A stretch of DNA of 18,966 bases from Carex sylvatica (lineage: Eukaryota; Streptophyta; Magnoliopsida; Poales; Cyperaceae), in the NCBI GenBank assembly GCA_964058845.1, contig CAXKVR010000594.1, positions 1-18,966 on the forward strand. Direction: 5' to 3'. The translations under genes were made by a program, and so were the position numbers. Position 1 is the first letter of the stretch, and each line of letters begins with the position of its first letter. Positions 1 to 9,927 of the stretch are shown here, one piece after another. The notes below the pieces were generated by a model, which had not been told where the DNA came from, did no database searches, and worked only from the letters and a program-made list of their open reading frames with translations.

Positions 1-124
1 ATTTTGCGTGATCGACGTGTCCGGTTTCTATTTGAGGATAGCGCAGGGGACCATTTATATGAGTTTTGAGATTCGTGCAGAACATATTTCAACGATTGAG
101 ATCTTTCAGAAAGTCACGCAAAAT
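1..124. repeat. possible short foldback fragment
   Basis: The first bases ATTTTGCGTGA return as their reverse complement, TCACGCAAAAT, at 114-124. This gives an 11-bp inverted repeat spanning about 124 bp. The interior does not pair well beyond that. The window begins exactly at the left arm, so an element could extend outside it. It may be a MITE end or chance. Confidence 0.25.
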
Positions 125-793
125 ATGAGATATCTCAGAGGATGCAATTTCCATTGTACCTGAGGGATATTGTTACTGGGCCACTGGGGTCAAATCCAAA
201 TTAGAGAACTAGGAACAAATTTTTTTGTGACAAGAGCTAGGTACACAATTGGACCGTTAGATGAAGTACCAAATATGAAAGGTTGCACTTGGTCCCTATG
301 ATGATGTATGGATGGATGGAATGGATAAGACATGCCGCTTGTTTGTGTTGGGTTTTGAGGCTATCAGGTATTTAGGCTTAAACTGCGAAAAGACTGTAAA
401 ATAATTTTTTTTTACTTCTAACTCAAACTGTGGATTAAAAGAGATATACCGGAAATTTGAAAGGTGAGTTCCTTCACAAGTCTTTCATTGCAAGGATCTC
501 TTTAATCCATTACAGATCTACTCCATGATTGATTTCTATAACTTTAATCTACTTACTAATTAAATAGATTAATATAACATTTATACATCGTTTCCAAATT
601 CGGATTGGAATGAAGACCAACTGAGAATAATGACTCGCATCGGAATGACTCGTCTCGGAGATGTCTCTATCAGTTATCCATCATGACTAACCAGAGAGCG
701 ATTTATTTCTTTTGCCAGAAATATCGTAAACCGCAAAATTCTGATAGAGACGAGTACATTAGGGGTGAAAATGGAGTGGATAATGCTAATATC
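125..793. other. AT-rich intergenic stretch
   Basis: No reading frame, splice pattern or RNA gene was recognised here. Both strands are broken by frequent stops. It contains only short homopolymer runs and one small tetranucleotide run (ATGG) near 306-320. Confidence 0.5.
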
Positions 794-965
794 ATATCCG
801 CATTCGTTTTCCAATGAGCGAATACGAATACGGATACGGATATATAGTAAATGGATATCAAAATTCAAAACAAAATCTGTCTTAAACAAATATGGATACG
901 AAACAGATAGTCCACGGGTATGGATTCGAATACGGATACGAAATAGATAATTGCCGGATACCAGA
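794..965. repeat. degenerate GGATAC/GAATAC hexamer repeat
   Basis: Two clusters of imperfect hexamers (GGATAC, GAATAC, GGATAT) lie at about 818-842 and 891-965, separated by unrelated sequence. They make both strands open for about 60-70 codons, so the peptides encoded there (rich in the Arg-Ile dipeptide) are repeat artefacts. Arrays of this kind are often the inner end regions of plant DNA transposons, but no terminal repeat was found to prove that. Confidence 0.6.
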
Positions 966-1190
966 GTTATATGAACTTTAAAATATAAATATTAATTAAC
1001 AAATTTAAATATGAAAAATAAATAAATAATTAATTCTCAAAATTATTGCATCTGTTTATCTCAATTCAAATGAGGAAAATATTCGAAGCGGGTTTGAATG
1101 AATATTTCTGAATCTGTTTTCAGGGTTTAGAGATATAAATAAATACATTAATATATATTATATGAGATGAAATGATGGGATGAGAGCCTG

Positions 1191-1427
1191 GGTCCCACAT
1201 CGGAACCCCTCGTACTTGTCGTTTTCTTAGATTTTTTTTTCCCTCCAAAGTCCACACCACCACTTTAACGGTCCAATGGTAAGAAGCCACGTGACCAAAT
1301 GTAAGGTTCCGTTAAAATTTAGAACACTAACGTGCGGAGTAAATTAAGCTGAATTGAATTGTCCGAATCTCCAATGCTTAGTCCCACGAGGAAATAGATA
1401 GAGTTAATGGAGCTGTATATAAGCTCC
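1191..1427 (+). promoter_or_regulatory. promoter-like region with USE-like, CCAAT, G-box and TATA motifs
   Basis: In order on the plus strand: TCCCACATCG at 1193-1202, which matches the plant snRNA upstream sequence element; CCAAT near 1274; a G-box CACGTG at 1288-1293 in the context GCCACGTGAC; a second, weaker USE-like AGTCCCACGAG at 1380-1390; and TATATA inside a small perfect palindrome (GGAGCT at 1409-1414, AGCTCC at 1422-1427). The gap between the second USE-like box and the TATA is about 24 bp, near the spacing known for plant Pol III snRNA promoters. However, the downstream sequence matches no U6, U3 or 7SL RNA that I can recall. The first ATG (1460) opens only a 20-codon frame ending at 1522. 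Promoter identity is inferred from motif clustering only. Confidence 0.35.
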
Positions 1428-1522
1428 TCACAGCTTAAGTAATAAGAATAAACGTACAGATGAGAGACGGATTTTTGATTCGCTACTGCTCCGTTATAGA
1501 TAGTTGGTTTTGTAGCCTATAA

Positions 1523-2972
1523 CAGAAATGATTAAGTTGCTTTTGTAGCCTACATAAATTTTCACAGTTTTTGTGAAAAAAAATGTCAAAATAGAATTTA
1601 AAAGACCATTTTTTTAAAAGTTGGAGTTGTACGTTGCTAGCTTGAGTAGACACAGATAGCTTCTCATATTATATTCTTTGTTTTTGCATTGATTTTATAG
1701 CAATTAACTCACAAATGTTTTCAAATAAGTAAAAAATAATAAAAGGAAAGCTTGAAGTTGTTGTTTCCCTTCAGACCTTGTAATCTTCATCTTTGCACTG
1801 TCTTATTCTTCTTTGCTTGCCCCTCTCAATTTTATCTTTTATCATATAGTCCCCTAAAATAAAAGGTAACATATGAATTAGGTACTGGTATGATTAACTG
1901 GTGAAGATGTGAACCAACTCCAGATTAATAATCTAATACTCATTTGGAGGTTGGAACAAACATTGCATCATTTGATAGAAAATAAGGTCCAATACGAACT
2001 GTGGAAGCAAAGCTTCTTATTATATTGTAATTACATGCTTCAACTTGTTGAAGTTCTTTGTGTGCAATCTTTCATTTGTAATTAATCAATGAAACAATAA
2101 TTTGCAGATTTAAAATATCCACTTATAAAAATTCTAAAACATAAACAAACAACTCCCAACTGATTGCAACAGAAGCTATTAGAAGCTTTCAAATCAATTG
2201 TGTCCCTAACCTAGCTGCACACTCACTGTCCAATCTCATTTTATTTTCTACAAATTACTTTTTTCCAATTGAAAACCTTCATCCTGACTTTGTGACTCTG
2301 ATTGGGTTTCATTTGTAGCATACTCCAATTTGTTTGAGACTAAAGGCTTGGTTATTGTTGTTGTTGTTGATGTTTGAAAACCTTAGAAAATATAGTTTCA
2401 CCTAACCAAATCAAGCTAATAATCTAACTCTCCCTGAAGAGATGATTTTTCAATCTCAGTTGTTAGCATTAAAATATATAAATGAAAAAAAAATCTGACA
2501 GGCTTTAACTATCTTTCAGCAAAGTATATTTCATAAGATCTTAGCCTAGTCAGATTTAATGAAGAAGTACAAACATTATTAACTGAAAAATCTTAGCAAA
2601 TCTCGTCACCAAATCAATGTTTTCATTATTTTATAACAGCTTAATTGTATCCATGAACTTCCCTTCTATATATTTTTTTCACTTTCAACTATGATTCTGT
2701 GAGGTCGTGTAATATTACCAACTAAGTCTTTATTTAATTTAAAATCAATTCCAACTTAAATTTAATTGATACCTAACCTTCATGTAGATGCACGTTACAC
2801 TGTTGACGTACTCATCAAATTTAAAGGAACTCAATCAAGAACAAAAAAAAAAATTAAAGGGTACCAAACATACATGGAACCATATAGAAAGCCTGAGGAA
2901 TAAAAAAAAATAAAAAAAACTAACCTCTTCATTAAATAGGGTGCGAGCAAAGGCCCAAATCAGAAACAAAAA
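1523..2972. other. AT-rich stretch without a recognised gene
   Basis: Nothing firm was found here. There is a short direct repeat of TTTTGTAGCCTA near 1508 and 1544, pyrimidine-rich tracts near 1760-1850, and one ATG-less open frame at 1894-2085 that is discussed among the rejected items. Poly-A runs become frequent after 2840. Confidence 0.5.
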
Positions 2973-3157
2973 ATGGAGGATGAAAAAAATACATAAAGGC
3001 TGAAGCAGTAGGTTTGGACATTCTAAAGGCCTTGGATGGGTTGAAAAAAAATACTTGAAAAGATGTAGCAGAAGCAGTAGTATCCAAGGTTGAGTGGAGC
3101 CTATTACAAATTGTTGTTGTTCAAAATGATTTAGTAACGAATAAACATATTGAATAA
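2973..3157 (+). pseudogene. broken coding fragment, product unknown
   Basis: An ATG at 2973 opens MEDEKNT and then stops. One base out of that frame, the sequence from 2984 reads as a plausible helical protein: KAEAVGLDILKALDGLKK, an in-frame TGA at 3056-3058, then KDVAEAVVSKVEWSLLQ and onward to a TAA at 3155-3157. The run of Ala, Glu, Leu, Lys and Val with few rare residues looks more like coding sequence than the surrounding AT-rich DNA. It would need one frameshift and one stop repaired to be a single frame. I do not recognise the family. It is best read as a decayed exon or a fragment carried by a repeat. A neighbouring frame continues weakly past 3157 without clear splice sites. Confidence 0.35.
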
Positions 3158-4461
3158 TGTGATGAGCAAATTAAGTAAAAAAATGTTCTTGATTCATAAA
3201 CTTCGGTTTTTAGCTAAAATTGAAAAGGTAATTGGAAAGACTATTAGAGTTTTTTCATCAACTGCAAGTATAGCAAGTTTTCCATTTATAACATAATTTG
3301 AAAGTCAAAATTTGTATATCTATTTAGATTATCCTGAAACTTCAAATTAACAATTTATTAATTTATTTACTGTGAAAGAGGTGCCTCGATAAAATAGCTA
3401 GGTTAATAAAGTGTAAGCAAGTACATATAACCATTGTCACAATAGATTTTAAGTGGGGCATACCTGGGAAGTTTTCAACTTCTTTAGGTTGAGACGGTGC
3501 CTGTCAAATCAGAAACAAAACCAAATCAATTTCTTTCCTAAAATTATACCAATGAAGGTTGAAATTCACAAGATCATTCATACTATATTCTCAAATAATC
3601 CTCGTAATAAAAGTATATAATTCTTTTTCATTATCTCTCCGACATATACACTTGCTAAATTTGTCAAACTGTATCGACAAAACACTAGCTAGCTACTTAT
3701 TCATGCTATTAATGAAACCTACAAACTTTTTTAATTTACAAAAATATAAATTTTTGATATATTATTTGCATTTTGAACAATGAATGAATTAGTTTTCTTC
3801 TTCTTCTTCTTGGTGTTCTTACGGAAGGAACAGTAGAAAGTACACAACTGCATGTTGTATAATATATATATGTTATATATCTTCAACCTAAATGCCGAGG
3901 CAGATCGATTAACCTAGCTAACTATATAAATGCTTAATTAATTAGTAGATGATGTGCACATTGTTAATGTAGCTAGCTAGCTATATGCATGACTAGCTTG
4001 TTTCATTTGGGAATTAAGGGATTAATTATGGCCCAGCTAATTAACTAGCTTCTAAGGCCTCTTCCGATGGATGCATATATATATGTCTTCTAGATAAAAT
4101 TCTACAAGTTCATGCAATTTTAATTGGCTCTTCTTCCTTGTTCGTGCAATTGTATTGTTTTATGTGTGTAGGTCAGACATGGAGTAGCTAGCATGTCGAT
4201 CTACAGTTATTATTTTCTAGATACAAGCTGCTAGCTAGGTACTGGAGATTATTTCTTAATTTCTTTTATGAGGGTTCTACAAACTAACAACATTTTTATA
4301 AATTAAACATCTATTTGTGTTGTGCGACATATCGGAGTCATAAATTAATTAATTGTTCTAAGAAAATAGTTAATAGTGTCCTCACCGATGTTTAAAATCC
4401 TGACCGATCCGATGATTAAAAACCATCATTATCTTCAATTGTCTTTTGGTTTTAATATTGC
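3158..4461. other. non-coding stretch, TAGCTAGC-rich
   Basis: No gene was recognised. From about 3895 to 4240 the sequence is dense in CTAGCTAG-type words and ATATAT runs, with a short TTC run at 3797-3810. The open frame at 3559-3783 has hydrophobic AT-driven composition and no coding look. Confidence 0.45.
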
Positions 4462-4610
4462 CGTAGGATTAGCGATTTTCAAGGTGCCTTAATAAATAAT
4501 AAATAAATCTCAAAAAATGTAAAATTTGGTCTCCAAGTACATATTAATATGGAGAACAAGATGAACTGTTCAGATCGATTATTTAGACTTTGAAATCTCA
4601 AAAACTGACT
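4462..4610 (+). repeat. foldback family arm, copy 1
   Basis: This arm contains GATTTTCAAGGTG, then an AT-rich stretch, AAAATGTAAAATTTGGTCTC at 4515-4534, ACATATTAATATGGAGAACA, and a GATCGATTATTTAGACTTTG end. It is the inverted counterpart of 5066-5222, so the two form the outer arms of a foldback of about 760 bp with another hairpin nested between them. The same arm recurs elsewhere in the window. Confidence 0.75.
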
Positions 4611-4652
4611 CGTTATAACTTAGGTTGAAATTATAACGTTATGACATTAGCC

Positions 4653-4920
4653 GGACTCTATATATAGCAGATCCAAACCGTTAGATATTTAATATATTAA
4701 AATGTGTTTGGAGACCAACTTTTATATTTTTTGGAATTTTTTTACTATTTAAGATGGTTTGAAAATCGCTATTTTTTAATGATGCAGAATTATAATAAAA
4801 ATATTAATTTTCAAATCATCTTTATAAATAGTAAAAAAAATTCAAAAAATGTAAAATATGATCTCCAAACACATTTTAATGATTAAACATCTAATAGTTT
4901 GGACCGGCTATTTGGACTTC
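4653..4920. mobile_element. hairpin MITE of the same foldback family
   Basis: The left arm runs from about 4653 to 4775 and the right arm from about 4800 to 4920. They pair with each other along most of their length, for example TGTGTTTGGAGACCA at 4704-4718 against its near complement at 4858-4874. The inner loop lies around 4775-4800. No terminal duplication was convincing. The open frame that crosses it at 4704-4886 is an artefact of the repeat. The arms are the same sequence type as the outer pair at 4462-4610 and 5066-5222. Confidence 0.7.
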
Positions 4921-4993
4921 GAAACTAGATATATGATCACCAATTAAAACACACCCATTAATTCACGAAGTAGCATAGCCTAACTCTATATAA

Positions 4994-4994
4994 C

Positions 4995-5027
<33 letters not shown>

Positions 5028-5028
5028 T
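4994..5028. repeat. compound (TA)n(GA)n microsatellite
   Basis: A run of alternating TA passes directly into a run of GA repeats. It sits between the nested hairpin and the right outer foldback arm. Confidence 0.9.
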
Positions 5029-5065
5029 GACTAATGTGCAATCCTATGCATATGGGCCGATATAC

Positions 5066-5222
5066 ATACGGTCCAAATTTAAAATTTCAAAATTCAAAAC
5101 ATCGATCCGAACCGTTCATATTGTTCTCCATATTAATATGTGCTTGGAGACCAAATTTTTTATTTTTCTGAATTTTTCTACTATTTATTAAGCCACTTTG
5201 AAAATTGTTGATCCAACGGTGG
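5066..5222 (-). repeat. foldback family arm, copy 4 (right outer arm)
   Basis: This is the reverse complement of the arm at 4462-4610, including the shared motif of GGTCTCCAAG followed by CACATATTAATATGGAGAAC (seen here as its complement at about 5122-5152). Differences between the two arms are scattered substitutions and small gaps, so the foldback is not very recent. Confidence 0.75.
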
Positions 5223-5315
5223 CTGCTGATTTTACTGATTTTACAAAACTGTCTTTCAGGTTTCTAGTACCTCGGGAACACCAAATAACTACCAATATTA
5301 TAAATTGTTCCACTA

Positions 5316-5983
5316 TTACAAAGGTAAAAGTGCTTGGTGCTCAGTTCCAGCAAAAACAGCCATAAGAAAATCATCAACTTCTAACTAAACTAGTAATCAT
5401 GGGTGGTACGGAAAGGAGTAAAGAATTAACTTATCTGGTATGAAATCGCAGTACAAGCACAAGCACAAGCCGCCTCATTAGCCTAGTCAGGAGCATTGTC
5501 TCTTGGTCTACCTCTCGGTTAATCATGCCCAATTAAGGTAGTACGACATCTGGAAGCAGAAAAACATAACAAAAATCTTAGAAATCCGTGGAGGAAGAGT
5601 TAGAACTTAATTTAGCAAATATTAACTGAATGCCCGGTAGGTGTCATATTTTGTCATAGTCAGAAGGGCATCCTGAACGTGTGCCTCATGAGTTTTGACC
5701 TTCTTGACACAATTAACACATATCCTGCAGCCTTGTATCCTAGGCTTGTGGATTTTAACAATCATATATTGACTTAAAATGGACACAAAGCATTCAATTG
5801 CAAATTAAAAAATTGGACCAGTTATAGGAGGGTCTAAATAAGTGAAAACATGATTACCCTAAATGGCAAACATATTAATTGTATTTGCACGTATATCTAA
5901 TTAAAATATTAAATATAAGATGGTGTAAAAGAGGAACTTACCTCAGCATTTAACCAAATAAAATTCTGCGCTGCAACCTCCAC
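5316..5983 (-). pseudogene. decayed exon set of an unrecognised gene
   Basis: On the minus strand four exon-like pieces follow each other. 5983-5942 has a good acceptor (CTCACAG) and donor (GTAAGT) and reads VEVAAQNFIWLNAE. 5724-5627, after a CTGCAG acceptor, reads CVNCVKKVKTHEAHVQ followed by DALLTMTKYDTYRAF. 5549-5435, after a CTTCCAG acceptor, reads GRPRDNAPD, a stop, then ANEAACACACTAISYQ, with another stop earlier. 5384-5316 reads LEVDDFLMAVFAGTEHQ and ALLPL to a TAA. The third piece ends CAG|ATAAGT, as if a GTAAGT donor had mutated. Its gap to the last exon is only 50 nt, short for a plant intron. Phases between pieces 1 and 2 do not agree. I do not recognise the protein. The residues look like real coding sequence, the breaks suggest a pseudogene, and an active gene with a different exon structure is not excluded. 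No upstream exons were found before the endonuclease V copy. Confidence 0.45.
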
Positions 5984-6432
5984 CTGTGAGGTAAAATCAT
6001 AAGATTAATAGCAAGGGGAGAAGTACAAAAAAATCACTGCAATAACAGGGTTGGTTTGTTGTTACTATAATGTGATCTTCGAATAACAGGCTTAGATAGC
6101 GACCTCAAAACAGAAAGACAGGGTTTATAATAATATGGCATACATTTACTGGTACCATTAACAGACATTCAGGTTTCTGATCGATTCCTATTTATTTACA
6201 CAATTCTAATTGAACAAAAAGATGTCACAACTGACTATCCGAAACTAAACTTCCAGAAACTAAAATTACGTAAAGGTTAGAATATGGTATGCCATCCCAT
6301 ACTCATCAGGTTTGCATTCCATCTGTATAACTTCCATTTTTTGGTTACAGGTCTATAATTTAATGTATGTGTTTTAACCATAAACTAGAAATACTTAAAA
6401 AGAAAAAGATAAATTTCAAAACTGTTACTTCA

Positions 6433-6500
6433 GGTGGGATTCACCGCCATCTTCGCCAACACCATCCAATCGGTTCCCCAGCTAATGCCAACAGATACAA
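6433..6500 (+). other. possible remnant of the endonuclease V first exon
   Basis: This is a short GC-richer island in AT-rich DNA, 216 bases before the first certain exon of the endonuclease V copy. In one plus-strand frame it reads DSPPSSPTPSNRFPS and then a stop. Plant endonuclease V proteins commonly begin with a low-complexity Ser/Pro stretch before the conserved region, so this may be the remains of exon 1. There is no ATG just upstream. The other frames are also open for short distances on both strands, so the assignment is weak. Confidence 0.25.
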
Positions 6501-6715
6501 AATTAAATTACATTGATTGGTAAATGCAGAGGAAGCTTTCAAACATTTTCAGGTTTAATTGAGGTTTAATCAGGGCTAATTGGGCTATATTTTAAATTTA
6601 GGTATCTTACCTTAGCCTACAAGGACTCTTATGAGGAGTATAGGTACCATTAGGTACGTATTCCTTACTATACCAGTAACTCAGTACAGAAACCCTCTAT
6701 TTATTCCTTGTACAG

Positions 6716-8667
6716 AACTCAGGTTTTGCTAAAGAGAAAGTTAGTTGCAGTAGATGACTTCACCTGGAAGTTAACTTCCTGCGATCTAGATTCTGGTACA
6801 AATGAGCAGCTCAGATATGTTGGTGGCACTGATATTAGCTTCTTGAAGGAAGATCCGTCAATAGCTTGTGCCGCTCTTGTTATTTTAGAGATTGGCACTT
6901 TGAAAATCGTGCATGAAGAATTTGATTTAGTCAGACTAGATGTACCTTACATTCCTGGCTTCCTTGCTTTTAGAGAGGTAATTTTTTATTTTTTTTTACA
7001 ATTTACTACCAAGTCCTTATTTTTATGAATAAAATTGTAATTGTTAAAACATTTATGTGTTTGCATATTGTTCGGAAGGAAAGAAAACATTCGACTAAGT
7101 ATCTTTAAATTCAGAAATTTAATTTTTGCTGACAAAAAGGGAACTGCTTTTATGCCATTATTTTAACCGAAACTAAATTTTAATGTTCTATTTTAGTGAC
7201 CATTTCTTTCATGGCATTTGTTTTTTCAATATTTGATCCGATACTCTTTTGTTTATTCTTCTCTAGGCTCCGATTCTGTTAAGGATCTTGGAGAAAATGA
7301 AAGCTGATGGTAACCCTTTCTATCCTCAGGTAAAGCATACGAGTTATTTGCCTCAAGTAAAAGTAGCAGTGTGGTTCAATTAGGTATCGGTGTTTCTTTA
7401 CAATATATTGTTTGTGTAACCCTGAAATAAAAGCAAGTATGAAAGAAATATGGAAACAATGTAAGTTATTCTTTTTGAATAATGCTTGCAGCTTTTGATG
7501 GTTGATGGAAATGGAGTACTTCATCCAAGAGGTAAGTTTTCAAATGTTCTCATTTCTTCATAGATAATTACAAAGTGTGTGTGTGTGTGTTTTTTTTACA
7601 TCTGTAGGATTAATAATGACACTACCAAAATTGCCATTAAGTTTGAATATGTTGGCTGGATTTGAAGCCTTTTTATCGAAAATATGAAATACAGCAAAAA
7701 CAGCAATTGCAAATTCATGCTGTATTTATTTGATTAGTTGATGTATTTGTTTTGTCTAAAAATCTTACTAGGTATAAATATTACTTGTCAGGTTTTGGTT
7801 TAGCTTGTCATATCGGTGTTCTTGCAAATCTACCAACTATTGGAATTGGCAAAATTGTCAGTCACAGATTAATATTTACTTTTCTGATTACATTACAAAA
7901 TGGTCCAACAAAAAATGGTAATGTAATTAATATCAAATAACTAAAAATGGTAACGCGATCACCTTACTTTCTCTCTCTAGCTACATCACATTGATGGACT
8001 CAGCCACTGAGACGGAAACTAGAAATGCCAGTAAACAGTGACAGCAATATATTACCGCTTATTGGAGAATCTGGCAAAATATGGGGAGTGGTCTGTGTTA
8101 TTGACTGTATCTTTTTAGAAAAATTCTAGTTGTGTGCAATTCTTGCACTTGTGAATGATTATTATACTAATTTACCAATTGTCTTATAATGGTATATATG
8201 GGGTGGCCTGCACTGGTACAATATCTATTCATTACTTCAGTAAGAACCAAAACTTTCCAATTGAGATGCTACTAAAATTAATATTAGTTTATTTCAAGTT
8301 AATCCATTGTCAACGGATCCTAACCCTTTTGTTTATACCTTTGCATTTTGATTCGTAATTTAATATCAGGCACTGAGATCGGGACCTGGTTCACTAAAAC
8401 CAGTTTACATATCAATTGAGCACCGTGTTTCACTTGATTCGGCAATAACTCTTGTTAAAATGTGTTCCAAATTTCGCATTCCTGAGCCTACTCGTCAGGT
8501 ACAATATAATATACCCTTTTCGTTTCTTTTCTTTAGAAAATAAAATGTTTAACTGAAAACCGGCATTTTTCATATTTAAAATAAATTGTTTGTATCTTAC
8601 GCAGGCTGATATAAGATCAAAGGTATTTCTTCAGAAGCATAGAGGATCTCCTAATTTTAATAATTAA
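6716..8667 (+). pseudogene. ENDOV: endonuclease V homologue, frameshifted
   Basis: Endonuclease V cuts nucleic acid next to deaminated adenine (inosine). Seven exons can be followed: 6716-6977, 7267-7329, 7492-7531, 7792-7856, 7981-8090, 8370-8498 and 8605-8667, all with AG/GT borders. Family motifs appear in order: [76 protein letters not shown] and PEPTRQADIRS, then a TAA stop. The metal-binding and catalytic Asp (VGGTD), Glu (FRE), Asp (DGNG), Lys and His are all still present. The exon at 7981-8090 is 110 nt, but the phases on either side need a multiple of three. The frame shifts between LHHIDG and TQPLRRKLEM, consistent with loss of 4 bases, and translation would stop at 8008-8010. No ATG start was found; 6708 is TTG, and 6715 looks like the end of a splice acceptor. 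The Gly before the conserved His is Glu here. It is most likely a recent pseudogene; an assembly error at the deletion is the main alternative. Confidence 0.88.
7575..7590. repeat. (GT)8 microsatellite in an intron
   Basis: This is a pure GT run followed by a T run. It lies within the intron between the fourth-motif exon ending at 7531 and the exon starting at 7792 of the endonuclease V copy. Confidence 0.9.
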
Positions 8668-9220
8668 GCTGGTAATATAATTAAGGATATGTTTATAGAT
8701 ATATATGAAATATTTATCCAATTTCTCAGTTGAAGAAATTCATAACTCATTGAGTTTTATTTATGGTGGTTATATTTTTGATTGCAGATAACTCCAATCT
8801 AAAGTAGAGATATGTGGGCATGTTTGTATTTGGCTGATTGGTTCCAATATTTACAACTGTAAAGCAATGATAATTATTAACTTATATGATTTAAAATCTT
8901 TTACACTTGAAGAGTTCAATCAATCTAGCTATTCTGACAGATGAATCCTCAGAAAGAATTAGAATAGAAATTCTATTTTCAGAAAGGACCCTTTCAAAAT
9001 GTTGGAAATGAGAAATATGCAGGGAAGCCCATAATTTTAAAACCCATAACTAAGGCTAATGAAGACCGGTATACCAACTACCAACTACCAAGCCCATAGT
9101 TTATATGACTCGCCACACTGTTTGTCGGTCATGTAAAAACTGCCATAGATAATCAGGGCTATTGTTTTCCCAGGTGTGTTAGCTTCTTACCATCTCCACC
9201 GTTCAACTTTAAACTGCACC
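8668..9220. other. non-coding stretch downstream of the endonuclease V copy
   Basis: It would contain the former 3' untranslated region and spacer. No coding piece was recognised. A short tandem ACCAACTA occurs near 9076-9090. Confidence 0.5.
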
Positions 9221-9229
9221 CCAACAACA

Positions 9230-9237
9230 TATAAATA
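9230..9237 (+). promoter_or_regulatory. TATA box candidate TATAAATA
   Basis: TATAAATA is a strong plant TATA match. It is followed by an A/G-rich leader-like stretch, and the next gene on this strand is at 9928. If it is used, the transcript would need a long leader or an intron before that gene. A nearer candidate is TATATATATAA at 9766-9776. Choice between them is not possible from sequence. Confidence 0.35.
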
Positions 9238-9765
9238 GGTTCTGAACTCGACAAAGAGAAGAAAATCCAGAATTAAATTGGCTCAAAATTAACTTCATAT
9301 AATATACGCAGAGCTAGGGATGGTTGTAGCATTAGCAAAACAGCATCGCATATGACATATATGTGAGCTGTATGAATCAAAAACTGCTCTGTCAAAATGT
9401 TTACCTTGACACAGATCATTTATTTTTACTTCTGAGGAACTTTAATTTTGGGGATTAAAGAATTCAATTATTAGTAGTTTTTAATTACCATGTAATCAAG
9501 CCCAGCCCAGCACATAAAACGTGTTAATTAATAATCCACTTATATTATATGAGGCCCTATTTTATTTCATTTAGGTTCATTTTATTTGTACTTCTATAAC
9601 AAGGCTCATGTTATTGGACTTCAACTTGCCAAGTTAGACAATTTAATTTTTTTGTGGATTATGTATTACAAATTCAAATAGACCAGGATAATGAACTGAC
9701 ATTTAAGGATGAAATTTTGAATTATGCATTATAATGAAATTAAACTTTTCTAATGTCATCAAATT

Positions 9766-9776
9766 TATATATATAA
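9766..9776 (+). promoter_or_regulatory. TATA box candidate TATATATATAA
   Basis: It lies about 160 bases before the ATG of the small helical protein, which would give a leader of about 120-130 bases in one exon. A third TATA-like word, TATATAAT, is at 9854-9861. All three are motif matches only. Confidence 0.35.
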
Positions 9777-9927
9777 GCTACTAAAATTCCAATTCCAATT
9801 GTCAAATTAAAGTATTGTTAGGTTTTTTTTTTTTGCTGGGGGTAGGCTGGCAATATATAATCCTCTAAATAGGTATCATTAGAACGACAATTCGAAGTCT
9901 CAGGCTAGGGATGATGGAAGAAGTGAC

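Noticed and set aside
674..950. Open frames on both strands with Arg-Ile repeats
   Set aside because: They are produced by the GGATAC/GAATAC hexamer repeat, which lacks stops in several frames.
1440..1475. Possible snRNA or snoRNA start after the USE-like and TATA motifs
   Set aside because: The sequence does not match U6, U3, 7SL or box C/D consensus that I know, and a T5 run occurs about 30 bases after the expected start.
1894..2085. Open frame of 63 codons with helical composition on the plus strand
   Set aside because: It has no ATG start before the main part, no clear splice acceptor and no family that I recognise. An AT-rich genome yields such frames by chance.
3559..3783. 74-codon plus-strand frame
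   Set aside because: It has hydrophobic, AT-driven composition, no conserved-looking blocks and no supporting promoter or neighbours.
4704..4886. 60-codon frame
   Set aside because: It lies entirely within the hairpin MITE and its codons follow the repeat sequence.
7279..7524. 81-codon minus-strand frame
   Set aside because: It overlaps endonuclease V exons and introns on the opposite strand and has no coding features of its own.
8155..8358. 67-codon frame between two endonuclease V exons
   Set aside because: It sits wholly inside the intron at 8091-8369. The flanking exons join in phase without it.
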